A stretch of 64,000 bases of DNA from Spirometra erinaceieuropaei (taxonomy: Eukaryota > Platyhelminthes > Cestoda > Diphyllobothriidea > Diphyllobothriidae): assembly GCA_902702965.1 (NCBI GenBank), contig CACRXP010000035.1, positions 967,231 through 1,031,230 on the forward strand, read 5' to 3'. Made by a program: the position numbers and the translations under genes. Below, in pieces: positions 1 to 51,734 of the stretch. Numbering within the stretch: position 1 is the first letter of the stretch; every line of letters begins with the position of its first letter. A model generated the notes under the pieces. That model ran no database searches. It was not told the origin of the DNA and saw nothing but the letters and a program-made list of their open reading frames with translations.

Positions 1-1157
1 TTCGTTCAGAACAAGGATCCGGGTGGTGTGTGTGACATGCATAGACGCGCCCCCTCCTATCTCCAGTAGTCTAGAATTTAGTCTGTCATTGGAGCAGGGT
101 GGATATGGGAAGAGACGGTGAAATAGACGCTGCGAAAACCTGCTTTACAGCAAACTACTTCACATACAATCTATCGTTTCATCCTCACTTAGACACAGGT
201 GATCCTCCTTTCTCCTGACGGAGGGACTCTTGGGTGCGAGTTGTTGTGTCTGAGCTGAGTGTTAACCGTTCATACGTTTAGCACTCGGACCGGGCCCTCC
301 AGACGGGAGTTTTTGCAGGCTGCTCGCCTCAGATGCACACAGCATGCCTTTAAAATCGCATCCCTAGCTACTGGTCTGGTCGTTCGACCAACTGAAAGTT
401 TGTCAATAGCTCTGAAAGTCTGATTATGTTTTTACTCCTTGGAGGGAACTCACGTAGTAATTGACTGCCACCCGGTTGTATTTAAGCATAGATTTTAGGG
501 CTTGTTCCATCCATGTTTGCACTGCCGTCGCCGCTATCGTCGCTGTCGCATGCGGTTGCAACGTTGACGCTTGCCTCTATCCCTCTTAGGGGTACTTCAG
601 ATGTCCGCAGCTGGTCAAGATGTTTGGGAACTGTGACACGCATGTCCCTCGACTATGAAGCATGTATTTCACGATCCCAGCCACAAATTCCTGCCTTTGT
701 GTGAAGCGTCAGTCATAAGAATGTTTCTTTTCAGAAGAGTCCTACATTCTGACCCTAAAGACTGCTCCTCTGGTTGTGGCCGATAATCCTCGCAAATGAC
801 AACGATAAATGTTAGAGGCACGCACCCTCCAACTCTTGAAACCATACTAGATTTGGTATGTGAACTCGAAGGTCGTGATGCAGAAAATGTAGGTGGCTTG
901 CCATGTTGCCCCTCTATCGAAAACGGCTGTGTTTTTGACAATTAAAACCATTCGGTAAACCCTGCAGACGGGTTATGCGATGCGCGTAGGTTGTTCGCTG
1001 ATCTCTTCGATCGGATGATATCGCGAGTCCTAATTTGAATAATTCTAGTTTCTCACAGTTTTCCGTTAATTTCATTTGCTGATTCGTTTTTCTCAAGACC
1101 TTTGCCTCCAGTACTTGGGCTCACAACTAAGCAACTCTTTTCTGTCCTCTACCTCAG
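1..1157. other. Upstream intron or flank of the BAHCC1-like gene
   Basis: No exon, RNA gene or repeat family was recognised. The short open frames here lack splice sites with matching phase and resemble nothing known. Confidence 0.4.
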
Positions 1158-40397
<39,240 letters not shown>

Positions 40398-40459
40398 TTC
40401 AAAACCGGTACGCATGTGTCTTCTCCTGGTGAAAAGAAATCGCCGCTAAATTAATTTGA

Positions 40460-40476
40460 CCCCCCCCCCCCCCCCC
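40460..40476. repeat. Poly-C tract
   Basis: A run of 17 C residues 63 bp after the BAHCC1-like stop codon, presumably in the 3' UTR. Confidence 0.95.
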
Positions 40477-41094
40477 GGTATGTCTCGCCGACCAGATGTA
40501 TTTTCATGATTTGCCTTCATTCCTACCTCCATGAACCTAGATTTCAATCTTTTTCGTGGGGAGGGGTTGTTCTTCCATTTGGTCTAATTCCACGACTGTA
40601 TATGGCGTTTCAAGGCCATTGCCAAGAAAAAATCGGGAGATCTGAAGTCTGTCCTGCATTCTCCGGTCGCCCTCATCTGCCTTCAAATAGTCTCAACCCG
40701 CAAATAATAGCACGTCAGCCAGCGGCTTTTGGCTGCGATTAGCTAATAACGGGAAAATAGTCAGAAGTGACCGTTGCAGCCTTTATATCTGACCGTTCTG
40801 TCAGTATGTTGGAAATTATGAGCTGTTAATTAATTCGGTAAGCTAGGTAGTTTCTGTAGGACATAGTCCAACGTCAGTGCTTGAAGAGGGAGGGAGGTTA
40901 TGCAGGTTATGAAATTGATAGAACCTCCATTCATGAACCATTGGAGAGGAAGAAGTGGGAATTCATTTATTATTCGAAGCAATGACCCTGAAAATATGAC
41001 CACTCGCGCGCTCCTCCGCATACTGACGAAGCAGATATCTGAGTGATCACTGTGTCCAGTTTACTTCGCCGTGATTAATGGCTCGAATATGGCC

Positions 41095-41100
41095 AATAAA
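41095..41100 (+). terminator. Possible polyadenylation signal AATAAA
   Basis: First canonical AATAAA downstream of the BAHCC1-like stop codon (698 bp after it). Its use is unproven; a variant signal closer to the stop is equally possible. Confidence 0.25.
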
Positions 41101-41149
41101 ACAATGAATGCACCACTCGAGAACCCGCGCGATAGCTGCGGAATCGTGT

Positions 41150-41405
41150 AGCCGTCAGTTTGACCGTCGCGAGCGACGATGCTCGCTGTGTGTTCCGGAA
41201 CATGGCTGGCGCAGGACGGCGACTTGTTCATGAATTAACTTATGACGACAGTAGACTTGCACAACATCTACTGCACTTTCTCCCACTCCTCCCACTTTTC
41301 CGAGTCTGGTTAAAGTACCCAGTCAAGGCGACCGGGGAGCGGGATCAGGAGCAATGGCAGACAGAGTTAAATGACCCGTCTACGCGTGCCATGCGCACGA
41401 TGGAC
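41150..41405 (+). mobile_element. SINE-like repeat, family S1 (copy)
   Basis: Best-kept copy: GACCGTCGCGAGCGACGATG at the left, GTAGACTTGCACAACATCTA in the middle, TCTACGCGTGCCA at the right. The 117-codon frame across it is not a protein gene. Confidence 0.65.
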
Positions 41406-42204
41406 CAGATTTTGGGAGAGCATGGGGCGGCCGGCATCCCCCGCCAAGTATGGTTACGGCTGCTCAGCTTGTCGGACCAACATTCTCTGTTGTCATCTGT
41501 CTATCACGTTTGATCCCCCTAGACCGTTTTCTTACTGAAAAAATTGTCTTATTAATGTACACTGCCCGTGGGAAGCTGAATAGTTAGTCACGAAATTCTA
41601 GAACCTCTTTAGTTCTGTATGGTCCTTCGTCCCTGACTTGCTTACATTTTCCTACGCATAAAAATTTTATTGCCGCCCCAACTAAAAGCATTTCACTAGG
41701 TCACTGTTCATTAGTGACGACCCGATTTAAAGTCCAATCTCATTCGCGCTCACACGTGGAAAGCAGAAGTAGGCTTCCTGTGCCTCAGTCTGAGCGAGTG
41801 GAACAAGAGCCCTTGTGAGCATCTTTATCAGTAGCCCTCCAACTCTCCGAAACCTCTGCCTCTGCTTTGACAACCAGGCTATTTTGAGTAGTTTGCATTC
41901 GCTTTGATTTCTTGCCCTTCTATGCACTATGCGACCTATGTCTTTCTTTAACTAGACTCCCAGTACTCGAAGAGAGAAGGAGAGACAGACAGACAGATGT
42001 CCGGTGTTTAATTCTTCTCTCCGCGCCTCTTCCCACTGCTGCATCAACCGCCTTTTGTTCATTCTTTCCTTTTAAAGCAAAAGGAATTGTCTTCTCTTTT
42101 TTATTCAGACCTTGTACAGTTTCAGACATATGCTCGAATTAAAAGATTGCTCTTACCTCCGCCTCACTGTTGACTTCCGTCGCACCATTTGGGGGTAGAA
42201 TTGT

Positions 42205-42710
42205 CACGGCAGCTTAAGGCATAGACAGCCCCTAGTCGCTACAACCTTCAGGCCCGGTCCCGAATAAAAATGTCCCGAAAAAAATAGAAATGTCTCGAAA
42301 TAGAAAAAATAAAACAAAATCAATAAATATAAACTATAAAAAAATAGAACTGTCCCGAATAGAACTGTCGCGGCGGCTTAAGGCCATAGACAGACGCCAG
42401 CCGTTACAACCTTCAGGCCCGGTCCCGAATAGAAAGGCGATAAGGTGGACTCCAATAGAGAGAGCATTCTACCCTGTACATAATGAATAGATAACAGGTT
42501 GGAGGAAGTTGACAGTCGTACGAGAGCACACGTCCGAGGCCGCAAGAACAGACCTCCGAGTGCCGCCGGGCTAGGCCTCAGAGCACCTTGTCTGGGTCAG
42601 CCTTGAAGTCGATTGACTGGTTTGGATAGCTGTGATTGGCGGAGAACCAGACTGCAGCTGGCACGCGCCTGCAAGTACACGCGCGAGGAGCAGTGTCGTA
42701 CAATCACCAC
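42205..42710. repeat. Dispersed repeat, copy 2, with partly duplicated start
   Basis: The first about 70 bp (GGCAGCTTAAGGC to CCCGAATAAAAATG) recurs at 42370-42440. Between the two lies an A-rich stretch of TCCCGAATAGAA-like units. Confidence 0.7.
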
Positions 42711-43157
42711 AGAACCTAATGGTGTTGGGTAGGGGAAACGTAACCGCATGTGCACAGTGAGGCCTTCTGCGATGGCCGTTTTTTGCAGGGCATCAGTATG
42801 TTTGGTGGAGTGCATGGGCTTGCACAATCCCTACCCACAAACCTAAGCCAACCAACCGGGTTTTGCTCGATTTTATGTGCCTCCTACCAAAATGTCGGTT
42901 GATACTTACATTATTTTAACAGTACCGTAATTCATTTAACCTAGCTGTTAAGACCTCGGCGGTCTTGGTGGGGAAAGTGGAGTACAGCTCACGCTATAAC
43001 AACCTAAAGTGCGAGGCCTCGCCGGGAGCCGTGAATTTAATCCCAGGTCAAATTACCCACCCAGTTAACTGCAACGAATGCAATCCAGTAATTCTGATAC
43101 AATAAGCTGACTGCCCGAGCAGGATTTCATAGGCAGTAGGGTGGGCGGGTAACTTGA

Positions 43158-44840
43158 CCTAAATGTGATTGGACTCACGTGGAGCCTCGTAGATCAGATT
43201 TTTAGAGCTTTTACTGTACTCAAATCTTCCCCTTGCTGTCGTGGGTTCGAATCCCAATGAGGTCTTGAGTTGTCCCCTAACTGGATCGGTTGAATTATTT
43301 AAATCTGTCAAAAGACAACGACCAAGTATCGTAATTGCGAATGAAGGCAATTAGTAGTTATTAAAATTAGAAGAAACTGACGAATTCTAACTACACTCAC
43401 CTCGTGTCCAGCCGGAGCAGTGTAGCCATGGAACCCACGCAGCCGGACAAGAATGCATTATACGTTCGAATAGAAAATTTCAAGAATAGGCGTCTTCTAG
43501 AGTAATCCTGGGGAGTAAGCTGCTTGTCGATTCGTTCTAGAAAAAAAGCAACGGTTTAGCCTTTTATAGCTACCGAAAATATTTAGAGACTGCACCTGGT
43601 ATTTAAATAACATAGGTAAGAGTAAGGTGCATGAAAGCGGGTGAAGTTGTTTTTAACTGAAAAAGAGTAAGTCGCTGTGCATGGCAAAGTTAATGACAGA
43701 TATCACGAAATGTGATTCCGATTGGGAAGGATTTCTTAAGTTGGGTTATAATACTGATTACCGCGCAGTACAATCCTAAGATATTTCAGACACGCCCAGA
43801 TTCCAGCTTATGAATGAGCCTCCTTCCTTGTCGCCTGCAAAAAGCGCGATCAGCACCAATGACTATTAAAATAGTATGTATATTGCCTTGTTTAATTTCC
43901 GGGGAAATTAATCTGCGAACTTAGAGTAAATTCTTCGGAACAGACCTTTTCAGCCACAGTCCGAAATTTAATATGAATAGTTGAGCTGAAATTCATCAGC
44001 TACTGCGTAATAACCGCGTAATATTCACAAGCTGCCAACAGGCAGCCAGTAGTATAAAGTTATGTAATTATTTACCGTTCTGACAACACAGGTATGTACT
44101 TTTCTGCTGATTCTCGGTGCCCACAGAAATTCAAATATGCTTTACAGAATGCATATTAAGCATTTTCTTTCCTGCACACATTTGGTAACAAATGATGATT
44201 TCTGCGAGGTTTGCATTTGAAAAATGGTATCTCTTGGTTTTAAAAAACTTTCTTACTATGAGATTTAAAAAAATGTTCACTAGCTATTCAAATGGCATCG
44301 CAGTTATCCGCCTATTCCTGCTCCTTATTTATTTCAGGAGCCTCATAGGGTACTTTCATAGTAGCAGATGGTTTTTCTTGTGGGTGGAAAAAGCCTAAAA
44401 GCAAATGCAGCGGCAGATGGGGGTCGAAACTGTTCGGGAATTAAAAAGCAGTTTTTAATCCAGGTATACCCATCTTCTGGATATCAAATTAGAAGAAGAC
44501 GAAGAAGAAGAAGAACTGACTTTTTATAAAATGAATTCAAGAACAATATTCTTGTGCTTGTTTTCCATAAGATAGATTTGTGTTGATACATGTATTGAAA
44601 ATCAATAGAAAAGATGTGTACCACTTAACTCGTCATTTTTTCATAGAATATAGTTTCCATAGGCCGTTAAAAAGGATTACATTCAAAAGACAACCTCCTG
44701 ACGTATCCGAAATATCCTGGGATTGTGCTGCACGATAATAAATATTACAACTCGACTTAAATAATCAATCCTAATCGAAACGGCATTTCAGAATTATGGC
44801 TAACGTCTCATGAAATCGGTCACTGGCTGCATATTCCATT
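43158..44840. repeat. Tandem duplication, unit 1
   Basis: About 1.68 kb repeated directly in unit 2. It begins with a tRNA-like SINE head (43184-43262) and runs through two inverted foldback-type arms. It ends where unit 2 starts, at a repeated junction motif (TCCTAAATG.GATT.GACTCAC). Divergence between units looks like roughly ten percent. Confidence 0.85.
43184..43350 (+). mobile_element. tRNA-derived SINE, family S2
   Basis: tRNA-like head (43184-43262; GCCTCGTAGATCAG, B box GGGTTCGAATCCC, GAGG end) followed by a body with ACTGGATCGGTTGAATTA. Confidence 0.65.
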
Positions 44841-44874
44841 CCTAAATGCGATTAGACTCACGGCTCCCGGTGGA

Positions 44875-45040
44875 GCCTCGTAGATCAGACTGTTAGAGCT
44901 TTGAGTGTACTCAAGTCTCCCCCTTGATGTCGTGGGTTGGAATCCCACCGAATTCTCGAGTTTTCCCCCAACTGGATCGGGTGAACTATTTAAATCTGCC
45001 AAAGGACAACGATCAAGTGTCGTAATTGTGAATAAAGGTG
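44875..45040 (+). mobile_element. tRNA-derived SINE, family S2
   Basis: Copy of the previous one, carried by the tandem duplication; its B box is altered to GGGTTGGAATCCC. Confidence 0.65.
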
Positions 45041-46171
45041 ATTAGTAATTGTTAAAATTCTACTAAACTCACCTCGAGTTCCACTGGGCCAGTGGAGCCA
45101 CGGAGCCCACACTCGGACGGACATGAATGCACTGTATGTTCGAATATACAATTTCAAGAATAGGCGTCTTCTAGAGTAATCCTGTGAAGTAAACTGTTTG
45201 TCGATTCGTTCAACTAACGTCTTAGCCTTTCATGGCTACCGAAAATATTTAGAAGCTGCACCTGGTATTTAAATAACATATGTAAGAGTAAGGTGCATGC
45301 ATGCAGGCAGTTGCAGTTGTTTTTAACTTAAAAAAGAGTATGTTGCTGTGCATGGTAATGTTAGTGACAGATTTTACGAAATGTGGTTCCGGTTGGGAAG
45401 GATGGCTTAAGTGGGTTTGTAATACTGATTACCGTGCAGCATAATTCTAAGACATTTCAGACACGCTAAGGTGCCAGCTTATAAATGAGCCCCCTTCCCG
45501 GTCGCCTGCAAACAGCACGATCAGCAATAATGACTACTTGAATAGTATGTATCTTTCCTTGTTTAATTTTCGAGGAAATTAGTGTGCAAACTTGGAGTGA
45601 ATTCTTCGTAACAGACCTTTTCAGCCACAGTCCGAAATTTGATGTGAAAATTTGAGCTGAAATCCATCGGCTACTGCGGAATAACCGCGTAATATCCACA
45701 GGCTGCCAACAGCCAGCCAATAGTACAGAGTTGTGTAATGATTTACCGTGCTGACAACACAGGTATGTATTCTTCAGCTGATTCTCGGTGCCCACATAAA
45801 TTCAAACATAGTTTTTAGAAAACATATAAAACATATTTTTTCCTGTACTCATTTGGTGGTAAATGACGCTTTCTTCGAATCTTACATTTGAAAAATGGTA
45901 TCTTTTGGTTTTAAAAAGTATCTTACTATGAGATTTTTAAAAAATGTGCACTGGCTGTTCAAGTGGCATCGTAGTTATCCGTTTATCAGTGCTCCTTTTT
46001 AATTTCAGGAGCCTCCTAGGGTCCTTCCATAATGGCATAGAATAGTAGATGGTTTTCCTTGTGGGCAGAAAACTCCTTGAAGCAGATGCAGCAGCAGATG
46101 GGGCTCAAAATTATTCGGAAATTATACAACTGTTTCTAATCCAAGTATACCCGTATTATGAGTAAAAAAAT

Positions 46172-46188
46172 TAGAAGAAGAAGAAGAC

Positions 46189-46220
<32 letters not shown>
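46172..46220. repeat. (GAA)n/(GAC)n microsatellite
   Basis: Trinucleotide array expanded relative to the equivalent site in unit 1 (about 44490-44515). Confidence 0.95.
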
Positions 46221-46839
46221 ATAAGAAGTTACCTTCTATCAAATGAATGCAAGAAAAATATCTTTGTGCATGTTTTCCATAAGATGGATTTGTATTGATA
46301 CCGGTATCGAAAGTCAATAGAAAAGATGCGTACCACTTATACAGTCATTTTTTCATAGAATATAGTTTTCAAAGGCTATTGAAAAGGATTACATTTAAAA
46401 GGCAACCTCCTGACGTATTTGAAATATCCTGGGATTGTGCTACACGATAATAAATATTAGAACTCGACTTAAATAATCAGTCCTAATCGAAACGGCATTT
46501 CAGAATTATGGCTTACGTTTCATGAAATCGGTCACTGGCTGCATATTTCATTCCGATAAGTATTTTTAATCTCTTTCTAATTAACATTCTCTTTTGACTC
46601 ATACATAACGTATTTCGGGCAATGCTTCATGAAGTTGGTCGCTCGTATATGCATATAAAGCATAGACGTACTTTAAGAATGATGCTTTTTTCCAGATTTG
46701 CTCAATTAGAACATGAGGTCCCAAACGTTTTGATGTCCCGCACTCCAAAAAGTATTTTATATGTTCTCACACCCTCTAAAACAGTTCCTTAGAAGACGGG
46801 CACAAAGTTGGACAATTAAATTTTAAGAATACATAAAAA

Positions 46840-48350
46840 AATTAATAGCCATTCCTGTATATTGAGTAAGAATTCTTCAACTCGTGGCACTTTGTTGCTT
46901 ATAACAACTGATATATCTGCTTATGCAACCAGACGATTTCTAGATTTTGTTTTTATTTACAAAAGGGCACTAAATCGGGACTCGCATAAGCATGTCGTCG
47001 CAAATTGGGTGAGCATAGATAGTGCCTTTTCACTATTTTTTGAGAAATATTCATTGCCGAACACCAATATTGTTTCACAGTTTTGCTTTTAAACTGTATT
47101 TCGAGAACATGATTTGTGAGCGCTTCTAAGAGATCTTCCTTCAGTTATTCATAATCACCAAAAACGCAACTTTTCTTTGAAATCATTTATTTTCTAGCAG
47201 CATGTCAACATGTTTGCATTTTCCCTTTGATCGATACATTCGGGTCATTCATACGAGTGAAAATATTGCCCAAATTGGCGAGCATTTAGTCGAATCCTTG
47301 TAATCCCATTTCCCCAACCAGATCATAACTTCGTTCCTTTAGAAACGCTTTCACTTCGTCTCGCAGTTTAAAAAAGCGCGCCAAAGCATCCCCACGCGAC
47401 AGTCAGCGAACTTTCGTATGGAAAACGAAAACCGAATGTTCGTTTACGAATTCTTTACAAAACAACTTAAAGAGGCGAGTGTCCATTGGCGTGATCACTT
47501 ATCCCGCTGATGATCTTCGCTGAAGTGTCAAGATTTTTCTTTATATTTTGAGGTGATGTTTTTGATACCAGTAAATGTCAATGAAGAAAACAGTAAGTAC
47601 TTACAGATGTGGAACCTCTTGTTTCATAAGTGCAAAAAAGTAGAATTTGTTTCCTAACATAGCAGTGGTGCCATAAGTATACAAGGAACCAATAATGGGA
47701 TATCCAAGTCACGCTAGGTAATGAAGCCCTTCACATACTGGAAGACGTCTCTTCCTTTTTTGGTTGCCTTCATGTCTTAACGAAACAGGAAAGGTTCCAC
47801 CTTCATGTGCATACCACACCAATGCAATTAGCTGGATGCAATTTTCAACATCAACTGTTTCAACCAACCAAAGGGATTTTTAGAACAGTGACAACTTGAT
47901 TCAAAATGTCTGAACTCAAATTCCTACTTTGGCTTTGGATAACAGTATTTAATAACGGCGCTAGTCCAAACTTGTCTAAAGCTTCTTTTCCCAGAGCACT
48001 TCTTGCCAGTTCTAATGTACGCGGTTCTACCAACTCTTCTGCAGTCGCATGAGAGTTCTCGCATTTGACTACTGTATATGCCATGTGGTATGAAACCATC
48101 AGCAGTGGTTTTCTAGTTGGTATAAAATTCAATTTCAGAAGGGTTTCAGGAGAACCAAATCGGAATCTTTTAGGTTTCGGTGATTCAACATCATGGGTTG
48201 CAAATTCTGCGTCGCAGTGTAGGTTGCCGAAATGTTCCAGCAGTTTAGGCGACTTCAGATTTGCGTTTTAAAAGATAGTGCCGCAAAGTATATACTGAGG
48301 CTTTTGCGCACCGGTGAAACCAGACTTCACGCAATCATTATGCTGATCGT
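46840..48350 (-). pseudogene. Decayed hAT transposase (BED zinc finger; ZBED5/SCAND3-like)
   Basis: Minus-strand fragments in order follow the hAT transposase family that gave rise to ZBED5, SCAND3 and GTF2IRD2. A BED-finger remnant (KPQYILCGTIF, stop, LKSPKLLEHFGNLH) lies near 48200-48300. Next come SYHMAYTVVKCENSHATAEE and GKEALDKFGLAPLLNTVIQS (48110-47900), a decayed RNase-H-like core with a FLH-containing segment (about 47600), LSRGDALARFFKLRDEVKAF (about 47380), and the hAT dimerisation end FATTCLCESRFSALL (about 47020). Numerous stops and frameshifts, and loss of the first BED cysteine, make it non-functional. Confidence 0.88.
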
Positions 48351-50189
48351 GCGGATCGAAGAGTGAAGTATTCCGGACAGCACGTGCAAAAAGATGCTTA
48401 CAAGATGTGCGCTCCAATGAAGATCGCGTAGAGTGACGAAACTCTACCACATTTTTCAAGAAGCCACCAACTTTGCACCTAGTGAAGACCTGGCGATCGT
48501 GATTTTATGGTATAGCATGTTCGTTTACTAGGCATTAGTACGGTGTGGCTTAGTACAAAGCGGACTAATTGGAACATTTCATGTAAACACTACCGTGACT
48601 AGTACCATTTATGTTAAGTGGCTACGGCAGTCTCTCATCCGAAGTGTTAGGGCAACCTTTGAAGATGAGGGGTACTACTTTTTATTAAGATGAGGTACCC
48701 TCAAAGCTATCATCGCCATGTAAATTCCTACCTTGATGAGATCTTACCGAATAGACCGGCTTGACAAAGGCATTTCATTGGATACCCCCTATGCTCAAAA
48801 GACTTTATACATTTAAAATTGTTTCATGGGAATGCTCAAGGCATAAGTTTGACTCTATAACACCTGTAACAGTCACGTAGTTGAGAATGGCCGCAGAATA
48901 AGTGTGCAGACAGATGACACAAGGAATGTCGTCTGAGACTTGTAATCGCATTGTTTCGCGTTATCGGCAGTGTATGGACCAGAACGCACAGAAGTTCGAA
49001 AACAGGTTTTCACTAAACGAGTAAGCAATGCCTCTGAAACCCACTCTATTATAACCATAACATGTATTTTAATAAACACTGACTTTCTAAATCTTCAAAA
49101 CATATACGAATTTTTAAGACATCCTGTTAGTGGACTCTACTGTAATAAACTAGGGCGTGACTGGTTTGCGGCCGAAAATTGTACGGAACAACGAATACTT
49201 AGGTAAATATGGTAGACGGTTCTGAACGATAAACCTTCCCTGTTCTTACCGGCTTTCGGTTGGCCACAAGTGTCCCTAGCCGTTTTCTAGCCTAAATAAT
49301 TACGTCTGAACTGGTCGCTATGCAACCCGGCCCTCCACTGAGCACGCAGATTTCTGACCTCTCGGCTAAGGACTCTGCGAAATGTTATGATCGAACCAAC
49401 TACGAATAAAGCACAACTCCTCGCTGACTGCAATCGAAATCCTAGGTATCTACTCTGGCAGGCCACAGGCCCGACCAGATAAAGAGCCTCCAGCTTCAAT
49501 GGGCACATTGTTACGGCACGAAGTTCTATTGGCCTTCGAGGCTCAAATAGGGCGTTGCGGCTTCTTAAGAGAGCATTCTTCGCCAAGTTCAACTGTTTGA
49601 ATTCCCCTGACCTTGATGCGTCTGCGATGGCACCCCATCTAGCCGGACTGCATGGTGTTTCCCCCAACAGAAGGCGATTTCTAACCGCGGACCTGGTGGA
49701 CCGCGGAGACTCCAAACAGACCGAACGTCCACGGACCCTCTCGACATGCGGACTGCTCAAGTTGAACCCGCTTTTGAGCTGACCGCTTAGTTGTCGCTTG
49801 CAGTGCAGGAGGCAGACGCGTCTTTAGCATGGCAGTAGCAAGAGCACTGACTTGGGCATTAAGTATGCATCACAGCCCATTTAGTCGTCTTTCCTGGGTG
49901 GCTACAGATTTCCTATCGACGTCCGCATACTTGACCCAAAAAAGTATCATCAGGCAACGGGGGTTAACGGTTTCCGGTCTTCAGTTGTTTCATGCTCGTC
50001 TTACACCCGAGCTCTATTTATAGGCTGTACAGATGGTCAGGTATCGACACAAAGTGCAAGTTGGAGTACCGATAAAGACGAGGGCACTGAGTGATCATTT
50101 TGGCTGTCGTCAGTCAACCATGCCACAGCGCCGGGCCTGGGTAACAGGGGGGCCCTGACCCAGTCTGTTGTGTCAGTGAGCATCTTATG
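48351..50189. other. Non-coding stretch with one long minus-strand frame
   Basis: The 157-codon minus-strand frame at 49287-49760 resembles no family and has low-complexity composition. No other feature is visible. Confidence 0.4.
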
Positions 50190-50705
50190 GAGGGCGACGT
50201 AGTTTATCACTCTGGACAAAGCGTCCAACAGCCCGATTTTCGCAAGCGGCGACGTCCAATGCGTGTCCCACGGAGTAATCGCAGCATTGGCGACTCGCAC
50301 CTGAATCGACTGATAATGATGATGTCAGAGTCGCATAGTATCTGCCACTCTTTCTCTCTCTCTCCTACGGCATCAAGACGACCGAGTGTGGGCGCGGCCG
50401 CAGCAGCGGACAAGTTTAAACAACCCGCCTACGCGTGCCACAGGCGGGCTCGTCCCTATTGTACGTGACAGTCCCAACGTTGTTTCCGGTGATGTTTACG
50501 GTGCGCCCCACTACAGGGTGGGCGCAGCGACAGTGACTTTTGCGTGGAATACTTCATACTGAAAGTAGACTTGCGCTGTACTTGTCGCACCCCCCACTCA
50601 CTCGCCTAGGCTCTATATCGAGAAGACTGGAGGCCGGATCGGGCAAATAGCTGACAGAGTTAGACAGCCGACTACGCGTGCCACACACACGCCTGGTCCG
50701 CGCGC
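50190..50705 (+). mobile_element. SINE-like repeat, family S1 (two partial copies)
   Basis: Two CTACGCGTGCCA ends (near 50435 and 50675) show two adjacent copies; the second contains AAGTAGACTTGCGCTG. Confidence 0.55.
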
Positions 50706-50711
50706 TGAGAA

Positions 50712-51107
50712 ATGCGTCCGAATATCTCGGGGTTGGGACCTCTCATATGTGAGGATGTCATAACTACCAGTACATCCACACTTCTCACGAAGGCTGGCTT
50801 TGTTGGACCGCGTCCTCTACGTCCCTCACACGTGAATCCTCTGGGGGGTGGGGACCATAGAGACCCTCACAGCCCTGGGAGTTATGATGCTTTAATCCTG
50901 GCATCTCATCTCCAGTTTCTCGACTTGTTGAAGCAAACGATTATTGAGGGACTCAGTCCGGGCGGACGTTCCAAGCAAGTGCAGGCTTCCCCGGCAGACT
51001 TAGTGGCCGCAGTTCAACTGGGTAAACTAGAGACCACTGCTACACCGCTATCTGTAAATCTCACGGATAGGTTGCGCTTCTTTCCCCAAACCTCGACTGT
51101 ACGTTGA
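50712..51107 (+). other. Unassigned open frame (131 codons), possible exon
   Basis: The frame contains a plausible amphipathic helix (LASHLQFLDLLKQTIIEGL) and ends in TGA. The product is not recognised. It follows immediately after a SINE copy and may be chance; it has no clear start context. Confidence 0.2.
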
Positions 51108-51614
51108 GCCGCCGTAAATATTGGCCGGTGGGATATGCGCTGAGAGCCCCTGAGCCCTCTCAGCAGTCAAGCAAAAGTAAACAGACAAAATTCCCACGCG
51201 GCCGCCGCCCCGAATCAGGATTTTCGCAATCGGTCGCTTGCTCCCACGGAAGCAAGTCGACTTTGCGTTGGTAAGGCAGACCAACGCCAGCACACCCTGT
51301 GCGCAAACGTTTCGACTGTTGGGTATTCCGCGGCCCCAACATCGCCCGGTTTTATGTAGTTGCCATTGTGGCAGGTTGCGAGACGACTTTACGAATGAGT
51401 AGCTCCACTGCCGTAAACGAGCCAACTTTGAAATCTGCACGCAGTCTGAACGCGAGGGGATGAGTGGTCCAGGGTCGCCTGAGACTGCCTGTCCCCAGCT
51501 GGCTGGTAAGTTTTAATCAATGCCCAGCCACCAATCCAAATTGACAACCAGCTTTAGGGACGACAGGTGGTCATTTTTATTTTGATCTGAACGTTATTCA
51601 CTTTTGCGGAGTGC

Positions 51615-51734
51615 CTACTACTACTACTACTAACTAGCTACTAACAACTACTACCATTACTTGCTGCTACTACTACTACTACGACTAATACTACTACGAC
51701 TACTACTACTACTACTACGACTACTACTACTACA
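51615..51734. repeat. (CTA)n microsatellite
   Basis: About 120 bp of CTA/CGA trinucleotides with interruptions. Confidence 0.97.

Larger units (their letters stand above)
40398..43157. other. 3' flank of the BAHCC1-like gene
   Basis: Contains the poly-C tract, a SINE S1 copy and a dispersed repeat. No coding exon was recognised. Confidence 0.6.
44841..46555. repeat. Tandem duplication, unit 2
   Basis: Direct copy of 43158-44840 with the same order of parts: SINE head (44875-44952), two arms, and a trinucleotide microsatellite expanded to (GAA)n(GAC)n at 46172-46220. The old age shows in scattered substitutions and indels along its full length. Confidence 0.85.

Noticed and set aside
41160..41513. 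117-codon frame
   Set aside because: It overlaps SINE-like copy S1; other copies break the frame.
49287..49760. 157-codon minus-strand frame
   Set aside because: Arg/Ser/Leu-rich with no recognisable domain, no phase-compatible partners.
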